A stretch of 47,425 nucleotides of DNA, taken from contig JAJFTD010000104.1 of the NCBI GenBank assembly GCA_021373255.1, positions 1-47,425 on the forward strand, given 5' to 3'. Both the position numbers and the translations under genes were made by a program. Every line of letters begins with the position of its first letter. Position 1 is the first letter of the stretch. The notes below the pieces were generated by a model. It made no database searches, was not told the origin of the DNA, and was given only the letters and a program-made list of their open reading frames with translations. Below are positions 1-7,601 of the stretch, piece after piece. Origin of the DNA: a bacterium. Its GTDB lineage: Bacteria > Armatimonadota > UBA5829.

Positions 1-1
1 G

Positions 2-559
2 TTGATGTACGACCTCGGTGAGAAGTTTTATGTCGAAGGGCAGACTGCCAAGGGTGAGGAAATCCTTGCTGAGTCTTACTTCACTGAGCCGAATGAGGCC
101 GACACAATAGCTAGAAACCAGGTCTGGGACAAGTTCGCGAAATGCGAGCCGTTGCCTTTCGCCGATGCGAAACTCTACGAAAATCTGGCGTGGGAGAACC
201 CGATCTGGGGCGAGATAGCCCAGAAGTGCATAGCCTGCGGGGTGTGCAGCTACATGTGTCCGAGCTGTTCGTGCTTTGACATTCAGGATGAAACTTGCGG
301 GTCGTGTGTTGAGCGTTATAGATGCCGCGACACTTGCCAGTTCGAGGACTTCACCCTGATGGGCCACGGTCACAACCCGCGCAACAATCAACTCCCGCGC
401 TCCCGCCAAAGGCTCCTGCATAAGTTCAAATACCAGCACGAGCAGTTCGGAGTAGTAGGATGCACTGGCTGTGGGCGTTGTGTTGAGCTGTGTCCGGTGA
501 ACGTGGATATTCGCGACGTGCTCACACGAGTATGTTCGGAGGAGAAAGCGGAGAGCTGA
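2..559 (+). CDS. 4Fe-4S dicluster protein, sulfhydrogenase/hydrogenase beta-subunit type (5' truncated by window edge)
   Basis: The visible 185 residues are the C-terminal part; the frame is open to the window edge, so the real start is upstream. Two ferredoxin-like clusters are visible: C76, C79, C82, C86 (CIACGVCSYMC) with further cysteines at 89 and 91, and C154, C157, C160, C164 (CTGCGRCVELCP). This spacing and the C-terminal position fit the beta (electron-transfer) subunit of HydBG/AsrA-type sulfhydrogenases or heterodisulfide-linked hydrogenases, which passes electrons between the NiFe centre and a flavin subunit. The matching flavin subunit follows at 1402, after an intervening segment that is foreign to such operons. 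The catalytic NiFe subunits would lie outside the window or downstream, where they are absent. An anaerobic sulfite reductase subunit A is the main alternative. Confidence 0.82.
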   Translation: MMYDLGEKFYVEGQTAKGEEILAESYFTEPNEADTIARNQVWDKFAKCEPLPFADAKLYENLAWENPIWGEIAQKCIACGVCSYMCPSCSCFDIQDETCGSCVERYRCRDTCQFEDFTLMGHGHNPRNNQLPRSRQRLLHKFKYQHEQFGVVGCTGCGRCVELCPVNVDIRDVLTRVCSEEKAES

Positions 560-566
560 GAGGCTT

Positions 567-604
567 GTGCGTCCGGCGGTATCGGGAAAAGGGTTTCCCG
601 ATAC
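567..604 (+). repeat. Dispersed hairpin repeat, family 1, copy A
   Basis: An 11-bp perfect stem (gtatcgggaaa at 579-589, tttcccgatac at 594-604) closes a 4-nt loop. The preceding gtgcgtccggcg is shared with the copy at 18291-18329 in the opposite orientation. The repeat begins 8 nt after the stop codon of the Fe-S subunit and replaces the 5' end of the hicA remnant. Confidence 0.8.
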
Positions 605-764
605 AACCAAAGGTAGTCACGTTTTCTATAGACATCCGGATGGTCGAACTACTACGATTCCACATCATCCGGGGCGTGACTTGGACCGCCCTCTGATTCG
701 TGAGATTCTGCGCGAGGTAGAAATTAGTCCAGAGCAGTTTGCCTCGATGTTGCAGGAGACTTGA
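567..764 (+). pseudogene. hicA-type mRNA interferase remnant, N-terminus replaced by a hairpin repeat
   Basis: The segment KGSHVFYRHPDGRTTTIPHH and the following LIREILREVEISPEQF match the C-terminal two thirds of HicA (YcfA-like) toxins, which use the Gly-Ser-His motif for RNA cleavage and carry a double-stranded-RNA-binding fold. Normal HicA has about 25 residues before this motif. Here that part is absent and the frame runs instead into the family 1 repeat (567-604), giving an artificial start MRPAVSGKGFP. No hicB antitoxin gene lies next to it. I read it as a decayed toxin fragment left with inserted DNA between two hydrogenase-type genes; expression of the 65-residue frame from GTG 567 cannot be excluded. 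Confidence 0.65.
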
Positions 765-794
765 AGAGTTTTTACCAAACGCCTTTGTGCCTAA

Positions 795-1418
795 ATGAGG
801 AGCAGATCTTTGGTAGAGAACTATCTTATTCATCATACGTGGCTACCAGCATTGCTTTGGGTTGTGCTTTATTCAAGTGATTACTTTCTCACTCTTGTTG
901 GAGCGAAGCTCATTCGTCGCCAGAGCTTCTTTGAGTATGAGGGAAGTTACGAACTTACGCCAGAGTATCAGGATGATATTGATAAGGCTCGGAAGCTTAG
1001 CCCACGTTTTGTAGTATGGTTGTTATTTGGTGTGGGCGTTCTGCTTGCTCCGGCAATTACTGGTGTGCCGAGTGGGTGGGAAGTTCTTTATGGGATCTTT
1101 ATGGGCGCGTTGATCGGGCCTGAGTTGGTTGTTCATATAAGGCATATCAGGAATATAACCAGCTTTAGCCAATTGGCTAGTCCATCTGCGGGAGTCGTTG
1201 GACATCTTTCAATATCTAAGCGCTATTCTTATAAGTGCTCATGTGTGGAACTGGGTTCATTTGCTGGTTTGCTGCTGGTGTTATGTGGCTTCACAATGAG
1301 TCCCATATTATTAGGTGGTGCTCTAGCTACCACGCGACACGCCTTATCGCATTATAAACTTGCGGCTTCATCGAAGCCTAATCCAGATATGGTGAAACAA
1401 AATGACACAAACAACTGA
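795..1418 (+). CDS. Unknown integral membrane protein inserted in hydrogenase operon
   Basis: I do not recognise this 207-residue protein. It has about four to five hydrophobic segments, around residues 15-38, 72-92, 96-112 and 155-187, with a charged stretch (residues 40-70) after the first, so an inner-membrane location is likely. No clear Shine-Dalgarno sequence precedes ATG 795. Its last 17 nt overlap the start of the flavin subunit gene at 1402. The base composition is visibly more AT-rich than that of its neighbours. With the hicA remnant and the hairpin repeat before it, this suggests a small block of acquired DNA that split an original beta-gamma gene pair. It has no motif that points to a function. 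Confidence 0.6.
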   Translation: MRSRSLVENYLIHHTWLPALLWVVLYSSDYFLTLVGAKLIRRQSFFEYEGSYELTPEYQDDIDKARKLSPRFVVWLLFGVGVLLAPAITGVPSGWEVLYGIFMGALIGPELVVHIRHIRNITSFSQLASPSAGVVGHLSISKRYSYKCSCVELGSFAGLLLVLCGFTMSPILLGGALATTRHALSHYKLAASSKPNPDMVKQNDTNN

Positions 1419-2262
1419 AAAACCAAGCACCCATGTGTGCACTCATAACCCATACGCTCCGGCGTTGGCTGTGATCGAGAAGATCATCGAGGAAACCTGG
1501 GACACTAAGACATTTAGAGTCGTCTTTCAGGACGAGGGGCTAAGGGATAGCTTCCACTATGAGCCGGGACAGTTTCAAGAAGTCTCGGTGTTTGGGGTGG
1601 GGGAGTCGACATTTTGCCTTACATCGTCCGCAACCCGCAAGGGATACATTGAGTTCGCGGTGAAGAGGTTCGGCTCGGTTACGACAGCCCTCCACGAGAT
1701 GAGCGAGGGTGACATCGTGGGCATCCGCGCGCCGCTGGGCAACTGGTTCCCTTACAACGACTGGAAAGGCAAGAACCTGCTCTTTATCGGTGGTGGAATC
1801 GGCATGGCCCCGATGCGATCGCTGCTCAACTTCTGCCTGGACGGCAAAGATGACTACGGCCAGATTACCACGCTTTATGGCGCCCGCACTCCCGGTGACC
1901 TCTGCTTCAAGTATGAATATGAGGAGTGGAACACCAAGGGCAAACTTTATCTGACCGTAGATCAGGGCGATGATAGCTGGACTGATCATGTCGGCCACGT
2001 CCCGGGTTATCTGAAGGAACTTGCACCGAACCCTGAAAATACTATCGCTATCACCTGTGGACCGCCAATTATGATCAAGTTCGCGCTGGTGGAACTCGCC
2101 AACCTTGGCTTCACCAACGAGCAGATATACACCACGCTAGAGATGAAGATGAAGTGTGGTATAGGCAAATGCGGCCGGTGCAACATCGGCAGCAAGTTCG
2201 TCTGCCTGGATGGCCCTGTATTCTCCTATGCCGAGATCAAGGGTCTTCCGCCTGAGTTTTAG
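1402..2262 (+). CDS. FAD/NAD(P)-binding, 2Fe-2S oxidoreductase subunit (sulfhydrogenase gamma / AsrB-like)
   Basis: The 286-residue protein has the ferredoxin-NADP reductase layout: an FAD-binding barrel (PGQF at 55-58, TSS near 74-76), a Rossmann NAD(P) domain opening at 130-134 (GGGIG), and a C-terminal 2Fe-2S motif with cysteines 252, 257, 260 and 268 (CGIGKCGRC). This is the DHODB electron-transfer-subunit architecture shared by HydG of sulfhydrogenases and AsrB of sulfite reductases. It would transfer electrons between NAD(P)H and the Fe-S subunit at 2-559. The start at ATG 1402 overlaps the membrane protein gene by 17 nt and has only a weak ggtga upstream. A strong stem-loop follows the stop codon. 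The length is normal for the family. Confidence 0.85.
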   Translation: MTQTTEKPSTHVCTHNPYAPALAVIEKIIEETWDTKTFRVVFQDEGLRDSFHYEPGQFQEVSVFGVGESTFCLTSSATRKGYIEFAVKRFGSVTTALHEMSEGDIVGIRAPLGNWFPYNDWKGKNLLFIGGGIGMAPMRSLLNFCLDGKDDYGQITTLYGARTPGDLCFKYEYEEWNTKGKLYLTVDQGDDSWTDHVGHVPGYLKELAPNPENTIAITCGPPIMIKFALVELANLGFTNEQIYTTLEMKMKCGIGKCGRCNIGSKFVCLDGPVFSYAEIKGLPPEF

Positions 2263-2270
2263 CAACAACA

Positions 2271-2307
2271 CAGGATGCTGGGCAAAGCTACTCAGCCCAG
2301 CATCCTG
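2271..2307. terminator. Stem-loop between convergent genes
   Basis: A perfect 13-bp stem (caggatgctgggc / gcccagcatcctg) encloses an 11-nt loop between the stops of the convergent genes at 2262 and 2326. There is no clear T-run on either strand, so it is a probable bidirectional transcription end or 3' stabiliser rather than a textbook intrinsic terminator. Confidence 0.6.
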
Positions 2308-2325
2308 ATGCAGACCATTCGGATT

Positions 2326-2895
2326 CTACAGCTTTCCATCAGAATCGATTGCCGGTCCAGCCCCGCTCTTATTAGTGTTACTAGTGGAGTTAGCCGACTG
2401 GTAGTCCTTCACAAATTCTCCCACCAGTTCTGTCACAATATCTGTAATATGCGAGACATTGCTCTGCGTCACCACAGCCACCACACCTGACATCCAAGTG
2501 GTGGCGGGGGTTATTATGCTGGTGTCCCTGGCAAGTCTGGCTACCTGTATTAACTCCGCATCCAGACTGCATGCGTGAAAACCGCTGTTGCTTTTGATTG
2601 AACTCAACTCCAACAGGAGAATCCCGTCATCGGATGAAAGTGAGTCTTTGTCAGCGAGCACCTTGATCCCCGCGTCTTTAAGCTGCTGTTTCACTGATGA
2701 CTCTATGGACGTCGCTGTAAGTCCATCTTTAACGATATCCGGGTTCAGCGATTGCACTATCACATACACGCCATCCAAGCCGTGTAGTGACTGCGTTTCA
2801 AAGTCAGTTCGCGCTCCCCAGGCTATTTGGGAAGCTGCCAGTGCAAATACTGCTATTATGCTAACGACGAGAATACTCGTCTTCTTTAGCGTCAT
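2326..2895 (-). CDS. Small exported protein of unknown function
   Basis: This 189-residue protein starts with a clear signal peptide (basic MTLKKT, hydrophobic core to about residue 23, probable cleavage after AWG near 27). No lipobox cysteine is present. The mature part has alternating strands and helices, for example GVYVIVQSLNP and ILLLELSSI, and ends in a low-complexity Ser/Asn/Thr tail. A gaggtgggg Shine-Dalgarno precedes ATG 2895. The alternation of short beta strands and a helix with SIESSVKQQLKDAGIKVL recalls small periplasmic proteins that assemble at the envelope, but I cannot name the family. It is transcribed alone, divergent from alanine dehydrogenase. Confidence 0.7.
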   Translation of the reverse strand: MTLKKTSILVVSIIAVFALAASQIAWGARTDFETQSLHGLDGVYVIVQSLNPDIVKDGLTATSIESSVKQQLKDAGIKVLADKDSLSSDDGILLLELSSIKSNSGFHACSLDAELIQVARLARDTSIITPATTWMSGVVAVVTQSNVSHITDIVTELVGEFVKDYQSANSTSNTNKSGAGPAIDSDGKL

Positions 2896-2975
2896 TGTTC
2901 CCCACCTCTTAACTAACCCGCATCATCTACCAGCAGCTTCGTAAATGAAGCATTAATCTGTGATGCAGGTGGGGA

Positions 2976-2997
2976 GGCTATAGCTGCAGCTATAGCC
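2976..2997. promoter_or_regulatory. Perfect 22-bp palindrome in the divergent ald leader
   Basis: The half-site ggctatagctg is followed immediately by its exact reverse complement. It lies in the 256-bp region between the divergent small secreted protein gene and alanine dehydrogenase, about 155 bp before the ald start. A perfect palindrome without a loop fits a dimeric-protein operator better than an RNA hairpin. The binding protein is unknown; a Lrp-type regulator is only a guess from the target gene. Confidence 0.4.
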
Positions 2998-3151
2998 ATC
3001 CTCTGTTATTAGATTACCCAGCAGCGCATGCGGATGTCTCGATTATCTAAAATGGTTCTCAAATTATGCAGTATTAGTAATAGACACAAGCACCTGATTC
3101 CATCAGATGTTCCATGGGAAAACTACAAGCATACCGTTTAGGAGGTCTGCA

Positions 3152-4267
3152 ATGATCATCGGGGTGCCAAGAGAGATAAAGGAAGGGGAGTATCGTGTTT
3201 CGGTTGTGCCTGCTGTGGTCGACTCACTGGTGTGGGCGGGGCACGAAGTGCTCATTGAACACGATGCGGGCCGTGGCACGGGCATTACAGACGCCGCATA
3301 CGAAGATGCCGGGGCGAAAATCATTTCTGCTTCTGAGGATATCTTCGCAAGTGCGGACATTATTGTTAAAGTCAAAGAACCTCTCCCGCAGGAATATCCC
3401 CTCATCCGTAATGGGCAGATCATATTCACGTTTTTTCATTTTGCTGCCAGTGAAGATCTTACACGTGCCATGGTAGATAGCGGCGCGGTGTGTATTGCGT
3501 ACGAGACTATGGAGGAACCTGATGGCTCCCTTCCTGTTCTTACACCTATGAGTGAAGTTGCGGGCCGGATGGCGGTGCATGAGGGCGCTAAATACCTTGA
3601 GCGGCCAATGGAGGGTAGGGGAATTTTACTCGGTGGCGTACCGGGGGTAGCTCCCGCGAATGTGGCTGTTATTGGCGGCGGCGTTTCAGGTGCTAATGCC
3701 GCAAAGATGGCTGCTGGACTGGGTGCATCTGTAAAAGTATTAGATATTAACCTGGACAGACTTAGATACCTGGACGATGTAATGCCTTCCAATGTTACTA
3801 CCGTCATGTCCGATAGATACAACATCCGCATGGTCCTGCGCGAGGCCGATTTGGTGATTGGAGCTGTGTTGAGACACGGCGCGCGCACTCCTGTTCTAGT
3901 TACTCGAGAAATGCTCAAGCTGATGAAACCACGTTCGGTAATAGTCGATATTGCGGTGGATCAGGGTGGCGTATTCGAAACCACACGTCCCACTACACAC
4001 TCTAACCCGGTCTATATGGAAGAGGGAATTGTCCACTACTGTGTGGCAAATATGCCTGGAGCGGTGGCTGGTACATCTACTTACGCGCTCACCAATGTAA
4101 CCGGCCGGTATCTGATCGATATTGCCAATAGCGGGTGGAAACAGGCACTGCGAGAAAACCAGGTACTTCGTGGAGGACTTAACATAGCATCCGGCAAAGT
4201 TATTCTGCCTGCTGTGGGGACTCTTTTTGGTTATGAGCCGATGCCTGTGGAGGTTGCACTTGTATAA
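3152..4267 (+). CDS. ald: Alanine dehydrogenase
   Basis: The enzyme interconverts L-alanine and pyruvate plus ammonia with NAD. The start is set at ATG 3152 because taggaggt ends 5 nt before it; an upstream ATG at 3107 has no such site. With this start the protein is 371 residues, and the family's key residues fall at the classical positions: R15 (EYRVSV), K75 (VKVKEP), H96 (FFHFAAS) and D270 (VDIAVD). The NAD fold is seen as AVIGGGVSGANAA at 173-184. The next gene starts 2 nt after the stop (taataatg), so translation is probably coupled. The partner gene is a metallopeptidase-like amidohydrolase, which suggests a shared role in amino-acid catabolism. Confidence 0.95.
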   Translation: MIIGVPREIKEGEYRVSVVPAVVDSLVWAGHEVLIEHDAGRGTGITDAAYEDAGAKIISASEDIFASADIIVKVKEPLPQEYPLIRNGQIIFTFFHFAASEDLTRAMVDSGAVCIAYETMEEPDGSLPVLTPMSEVAGRMAVHEGAKYLERPMEGRGILLGGVPGVAPANVAVIGGGVSGANAAKMAAGLGASVKVLDINLDRLRYLDDVMPSNVTTVMSDRYNIRMVLREADLVIGAVLRHGARTPVLVTREMLKLMKPRSVIVDIAVDQGGVFETTRPTTHSNPVYMEEGIVHYCVANMPGAVAGTSTYALTNVTGRYLIDIANSGWKQALRENQVLRGGLNIASGKVILPAVGTLFGYEPMPVEVALV

Positions 4268-4269
4268 TA

Positions 4270-5049
4270 ATGAATAAAGGACATTATACAAAGTTAGTCA
4301 AAAGGCTGGAGATGATATCAGCGTTACCCTCTGTTGCGCTAGACAAAATCGGCCAGTTTTCAATAGATAGGCGAGACTACTCCATGTTTCTTATAAGGGT
4401 GGGTGAGCCGGGTCCACAGAAAGCTAATGTAATGATAGCAGCCGGGATACATGGTGATGAACCCGCCGGGGTTGAGGCTGCTCTGCGTTTCGTCGAAACT
4501 AACGCTTCAAACAAGAGTCTGCTCTCTCGGTTCCATTTCATGGTTTTTCCATGCAACAACCCTACGGGTTGGGAGAAAGGTACCCGCGAGAACTGGCAGG
4601 GTATAGACCTTAACCGAGAATTTGGCTCACGCCGCCCCGCGCCTGAGGTCGACATAATTCAACGCGCTTTGAGTGGAAACTGCTTTGAGCTTGTGTTCGA
4701 AATGCACGAAGATGTGGACTCCCCAGGCCTGTATCTATACGAAATCACTGAAGAATCATCACACCACGTAGCCGAGACAATTTTGCATATAGCTAACTCG
4801 ATGGGCTGCCCCATTAATCGCAGTCGTTATATAGAAGGAATGACAGCCAGCGAGGGACTGATCCGCCGCCGCACCCTGAGGTTCCGAAAAACGCATGTCC
4901 CCCAAGCAATCTACACCTACCGGACCTGCGGTGGTCACGTCATCACTCTCGAACCCCCAGCTTCAGTGTTGTCGTTTGAAGACAGAGTAAAAATTCAACT
5001 CACCGCTCTTAGAATCACACTCGATGCGACGAGAATGAGAGAGGTATGA
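4270..5049 (+). CDS. M14-family zinc carboxypeptidase / succinylglutamate desuccinylase-like protein
   Basis: The 259-residue protein has the zinc-peptidase pattern: GIHGDEPAG with ligands H61 and E64, DLNREF (N115, R116) for substrate carboxylate binding, a third ligand in EMHED (H146), and a likely catalytic Glu in TLEPP (E228). It lacks a signal peptide and is short, so it is a cytoplasmic peptidase or N-acyl-amino-acid hydrolase of the M14/AstE-AspA superfamily. The substrate cannot be told from sequence. It is translated right behind alanine dehydrogenase, with ATG 4270 two bases after the ald stop and no independent Shine-Dalgarno close by. Together they could release and then deaminate an amino acid. 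Confidence 0.78.
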   Translation: MNKGHYTKLVKRLEMISALPSVALDKIGQFSIDRRDYSMFLIRVGEPGPQKANVMIAAGIHGDEPAGVEAALRFVETNASNKSLLSRFHFMVFPCNNPTGWEKGTRENWQGIDLNREFGSRRPAPEVDIIQRALSGNCFELVFEMHEDVDSPGLYLYEITEESSHHVAETILHIANSMGCPINRSRYIEGMTASEGLIRRRTLRFRKTHVPQAIYTYRTCGGHVITLEPPASVLSFEDRVKIQLTALRITLDATRMREV

Positions 5050-5080
5050 ATTATGAGTTATGAATTGGGGAATGGATGTT

Positions 5081-5260
5081 GGATAGAGTTCGGGCAGATC
5101 TCTGATCTGTGCCGAAAGGGGCCAAATGGGATCTCCTGATCCCACCACGTATTGGTCTATAAGTTAATCCCTACAATATGCACGTATGCGTTACGTGGTG
5201 GCATCGGAGATGCCATTTGGTCAATGCGGGCCACATCAGAGATGTGCCCGAACTATAGGC
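5081..5260. repeat. Composite inverted repeat of nested hairpins (family 3)
   Basis: Outer arms agttcgggca (5087-5096) and tgcccgaact (5245-5254) bracket about 150 bp. Inside are local hairpins (cagatc-tct-gatctg at 5095-5109; gggatctcctgatccc at 5128-5143; and mirrored versions with gcatcggagatgc and cacatcagagatgtg). The two halves mirror each other unit by unit, including ccaaatgg and ccaccacgta segments, so the whole region can fold back. It fills the space between the convergent M14 gene and the MFS gene. No gene is visible in it. Confidence 0.65.
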
Positions 5261-5289
5261 TAACCCCCATTCCCTATCTCCCATCCCCA

Positions 5290-6528
5290 TCAACGAGCCA
5301 CCGGTGCTGCTTCGCGTGTTCTAATAAGTGTCACAAAAAGTCCTGTGGCGAGGAGTGATGTTGCTGCGCCATAGAAGAACGGCGCGCTGTGGCTGACTTG
5401 CTGCCATAGAAAACCGGCTATCAGACTTGCAGGCAGTGCTGCGAGACCAACCACTGTATAGAATGCTCCAATCGCTGTTCCACGGAGATTGGCGGGGGCG
5501 AGGTCAACTGCGAACGCCCGCAGCATGCCCTCCGTCATTCCATAATATGCGCCATAGATTACGAACCACACCCATATTCCCAGCGAGGTGCTGCTTAGAG
5601 CGATTCCCATATAGCTGATAGCAAACACCAGCCATCCGGCTATGATCACGGGCTTGCGACCGATTCGATCTGAAAGAACGCCACTTCTCAGGGCCACTAC
5701 CGAACTCAACGCATTGAATGCCACATACACTCCCAGGAAGCTCAAGAGGTTCATTCCAATTGGAGTACTGGTAGCGCGCAGGATGAGGAAAGCATCGCTT
5801 GAATTGCCGATCGCGAACACTGCAAGTATGAGTAAAAACAGCTTGAACCGCCTGTCAAATGATGACAGACTCAGTTTGGGCCTCTGGGAGATGTGGTCCT
5901 CATGTCTGCGCTCCGGGACGAATGCTGTGAGCACTATCCAACCAAATACCGCCGGCACGGTAGCCGCTATGAATATCAACCTGTAGATGTCGGCGTGGCC
6001 TTTGCTCGGAGTGGTGAGGAACGCTTTTCCGAAGACGAACCAAACCAGCGCCAGCACCACCAGTGGTCCCATTGTTGCCCCGGCGGTGTCCATTGCACGG
6101 TGGAACCCGAAAGCGCGTCCGCGCTCGGCTTCGTCTGTAGCATCTGCAATCAGCACATCCCTGGGGGCGCTTCTGACACCTTTGCCGAACCTGTCCGCAA
6201 ACCGCACTCCGAATACATAGGGCCAGGATGTGGCAAAGATCAGAAATGGTTTGGACAGCGCCGAGAGCCCATAACCGATAGTAGTAAGCAGCTTCGGGCG
6301 GCCGAAACGGTCCGCAAGATACCCAGCCCATATTCGCAGCAGATAGGCCGTGCTCTCGGCCACACCTTCGATGAGTCCAATAATCTCACCAGGCGCGCCC
6401 AGCACGAACCTCAGGAACAATGGCACAATCGGAACAAGCATCTCGCTGGAGACATCTGTAAGGAAACTTACAATTCCCAGCTCAAATACAGTCTTGCTGA
6501 CACCGAATATCTTGCGTTCTTGCCTCAT
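5290..6528 (-). CDS. Major facilitator superfamily transporter
   Basis: The 412-residue protein has about 12 hydrophobic segments and typical MFS signatures: GYLADRFGRPKLL in the loop after helix 2, RFADRFGKGVRSAPRD in the N-terminal half, and LSDRIGRKPVI in the second half. This is the family with an N-terminal FLTDVSSEMLVPIVPLFL segment, common in bacteria but without a settled substrate. It is probably an inner-membrane drug or metabolite exporter. Its ATG (6528-6526) overlaps the stop of thioredoxin reductase as ATGA, so the two are translationally coupled. No export substrate can be inferred from that partner, although an oxidative-stress link is possible. Confidence 0.88.
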   Translation of the reverse strand: MRQERKIFGVSKTVFELGIVSFLTDVSSEMLVPIVPLFLRFVLGAPGEIIGLIEGVAESTAYLLRIWAGYLADRFGRPKLLTTIGYGLSALSKPFLIFATSWPYVFGVRFADRFGKGVRSAPRDVLIADATDEAERGRAFGFHRAMDTAGATMGPLVVLALVWFVFGKAFLTTPSKGHADIYRLIFIAATVPAVFGWIVLTAFVPERRHEDHISQRPKLSLSSFDRRFKLFLLILAVFAIGNSSDAFLILRATSTPIGMNLLSFLGVYVAFNALSSVVALRSGVLSDRIGRKPVIIAGWLVFAISYMGIALSSTSLGIWVWFVIYGAYYGMTEGMLRAFAVDLAPANLRGTAIGAFYTVVGLAALPASLIAGFLWQQVSHSAPFFYGAATSLLATGLFVTLIRTREAAPVAR

Positions 6529-7493
6529 TTAAAATGCTGTCCTGATTCTATGTACTTCTCAGCAGCGGTTGCGGCGATGGCGCCGTCTGCGCAAGCGGTC
6601 ACAATCTGCCGAAGCAGCTTCCGCCGCACATCTCCAGCCGCGAACACGCCGGGTATGTTGGTCTGCATATTCTCGTCAGTGATGATGTAGCCCATCTCGT
6701 CGAGCTTTATCTGCCCGCCGAGGACTTTGGTGTTGGGGTCGGTGCCTATGAGGATGAACACGCCATCCACCGGCACTTTCTGCGTTAACTTAGTGTGCAC
6801 ATTCTCCAACAGCACGTGCTCCACTGAATGCTGGCCGCCTATACCCTTGACTACACTGTTCCAACTCACAGTGATGACAGGATTATCCAGCGCCCTCTCC
6901 TGAATGATTCGCTGGGCTCGGAGCTTTTCGCGCCTGTGGACAATGGTGACGCTGGATGCGTATCGAGTGAGGAACACAGAGTCCTCAACCGCGGTATCTC
7001 CACCGCCGATCACAGCCAGCTTCTTGCCCTGGAAGAATGCCCCATCGCACACCGCGCAGTAAGACACGCCCCTGCCCAAAAACTCAACTTCGCCTGGCAC
7101 CCCGAGTTTCCTCGGCCGTGCACCAAGGCTGAGCACCACTGTCTTTCCACGAATTTCCTCGCCCTCGGTGGTATGCAGGACTTTCTCTTCGCCCCCAAGC
7201 TCCATACGCTCGATTTCAACTATTTTAGTCTCCGCGCCGAACTTGCTTGCCTGCTCGTGCATTGAATTAGAGAGTTCATAACCAGATGAATGACCAAAGC
7301 CCGGATAATTTTCGATGCTATCGCACATCACGAGCTGTCCGCCGGTAAAGGCTCTCTCAATAAGCAGAGTCCGTAGTCTTGCTCTCGATGCATATATAGC
7401 GGCCGTAAGTCCGGCCGGTCCGCCACCAACAATAATCACATCGTACGTAATGCTCGCCTCCCTCCGGCCTGTGCAGTTCGCAATCTGCGCCAA
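6525..7493 (-). CDS. trxB: Thioredoxin reductase
   Basis: The flavoenzyme reduces thioredoxin with NADPH. FAD binding is seen in VGGGPAGLTAAIYASRA, the redox pair in SYCAVCDGAFF (C146, C149 in the numbering from 7493), NADPH binding in VIGGGDTAVEDSVFL, and the C-terminal FAD motif in FAAGDVRRK. The coordinates use the TTG at 7493, but that codon has no Shine-Dalgarno. A strong ggagggagg lies within the frame, just before an ATT at 7451-7449, and family members normally begin right there (M-x-YDVIIVGGG). ATT 7451 may be the true start, giving 308 residues. The gene is coupled by ATGA to the MFS gene and divergent from an alcohol dehydrogenase. Confidence 0.93.
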   Translation of the reverse strand: MAQIANCTGRREASITYDVIIVGGGPAGLTAAIYASRARLRTLLIERAFTGGQLVMCDSIENYPGFGHSSGYELSNSMHEQASKFGAETKIVEIERMELGGEEKVLHTTEGEEIRGKTVVLSLGARPRKLGVPGEVEFLGRGVSYCAVCDGAFFQGKKLAVIGGGDTAVEDSVFLTRYASSVTIVHRREKLRAQRIIQERALDNPVITVSWNSVVKGIGGQHSVEHVLLENVHTKLTQKVPVDGVFILIGTDPNTKVLGGQIKLDEMGYIITDENMQTNIPGVFAAGDVRRKLLRQIVTACADGAIAATAAEKYIESGQHFK

Positions 7494-7522
7494 AAACTAC
7501 AGACCAGGTTCTTTCGAGTTCT

Positions 7523-7528
7523 ATTATA
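7523..7528 (-). promoter_or_regulatory. Possible -10 box for trxB-MFS operon
   Basis: A perfect TATAAT on the minus strand lies 72 nt before the proposed ATT start of trxB. The -35 region (ttcctt at 17-nt spacing) is poor. The position fits an initiation site near 7515. Confidence 0.4.
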
Positions 7529-7567
7529 CATCAGCATCTCTCAACAAGGAACATACCCAAGCTGCCG

Positions 7568-7576
7568 TGTTATAAT
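7568..7576 (+). promoter_or_regulatory. Extended -10 promoter element for iron alcohol dehydrogenase
   Basis: TGtTATAAT matches the extended -10 consensus (TGn followed by TATAAT) 26 nt before the ATG at 7602. There is no good -35, as is usual for extended -10 promoters. The leader would be about 20 nt and contains the tggagga ribosome-binding site. Confidence 0.5.
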
Positions 7577-7601
7577 ATGCTCGTTTGGAGGATTGCCGAT
7601 T

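Noticed and set aside
5893-6690. 265-codon forward open frame
   Set aside because: It lies wholly antisense to the MFS and trxB genes, which have clear family motifs, and its translation has no recognisable domain.
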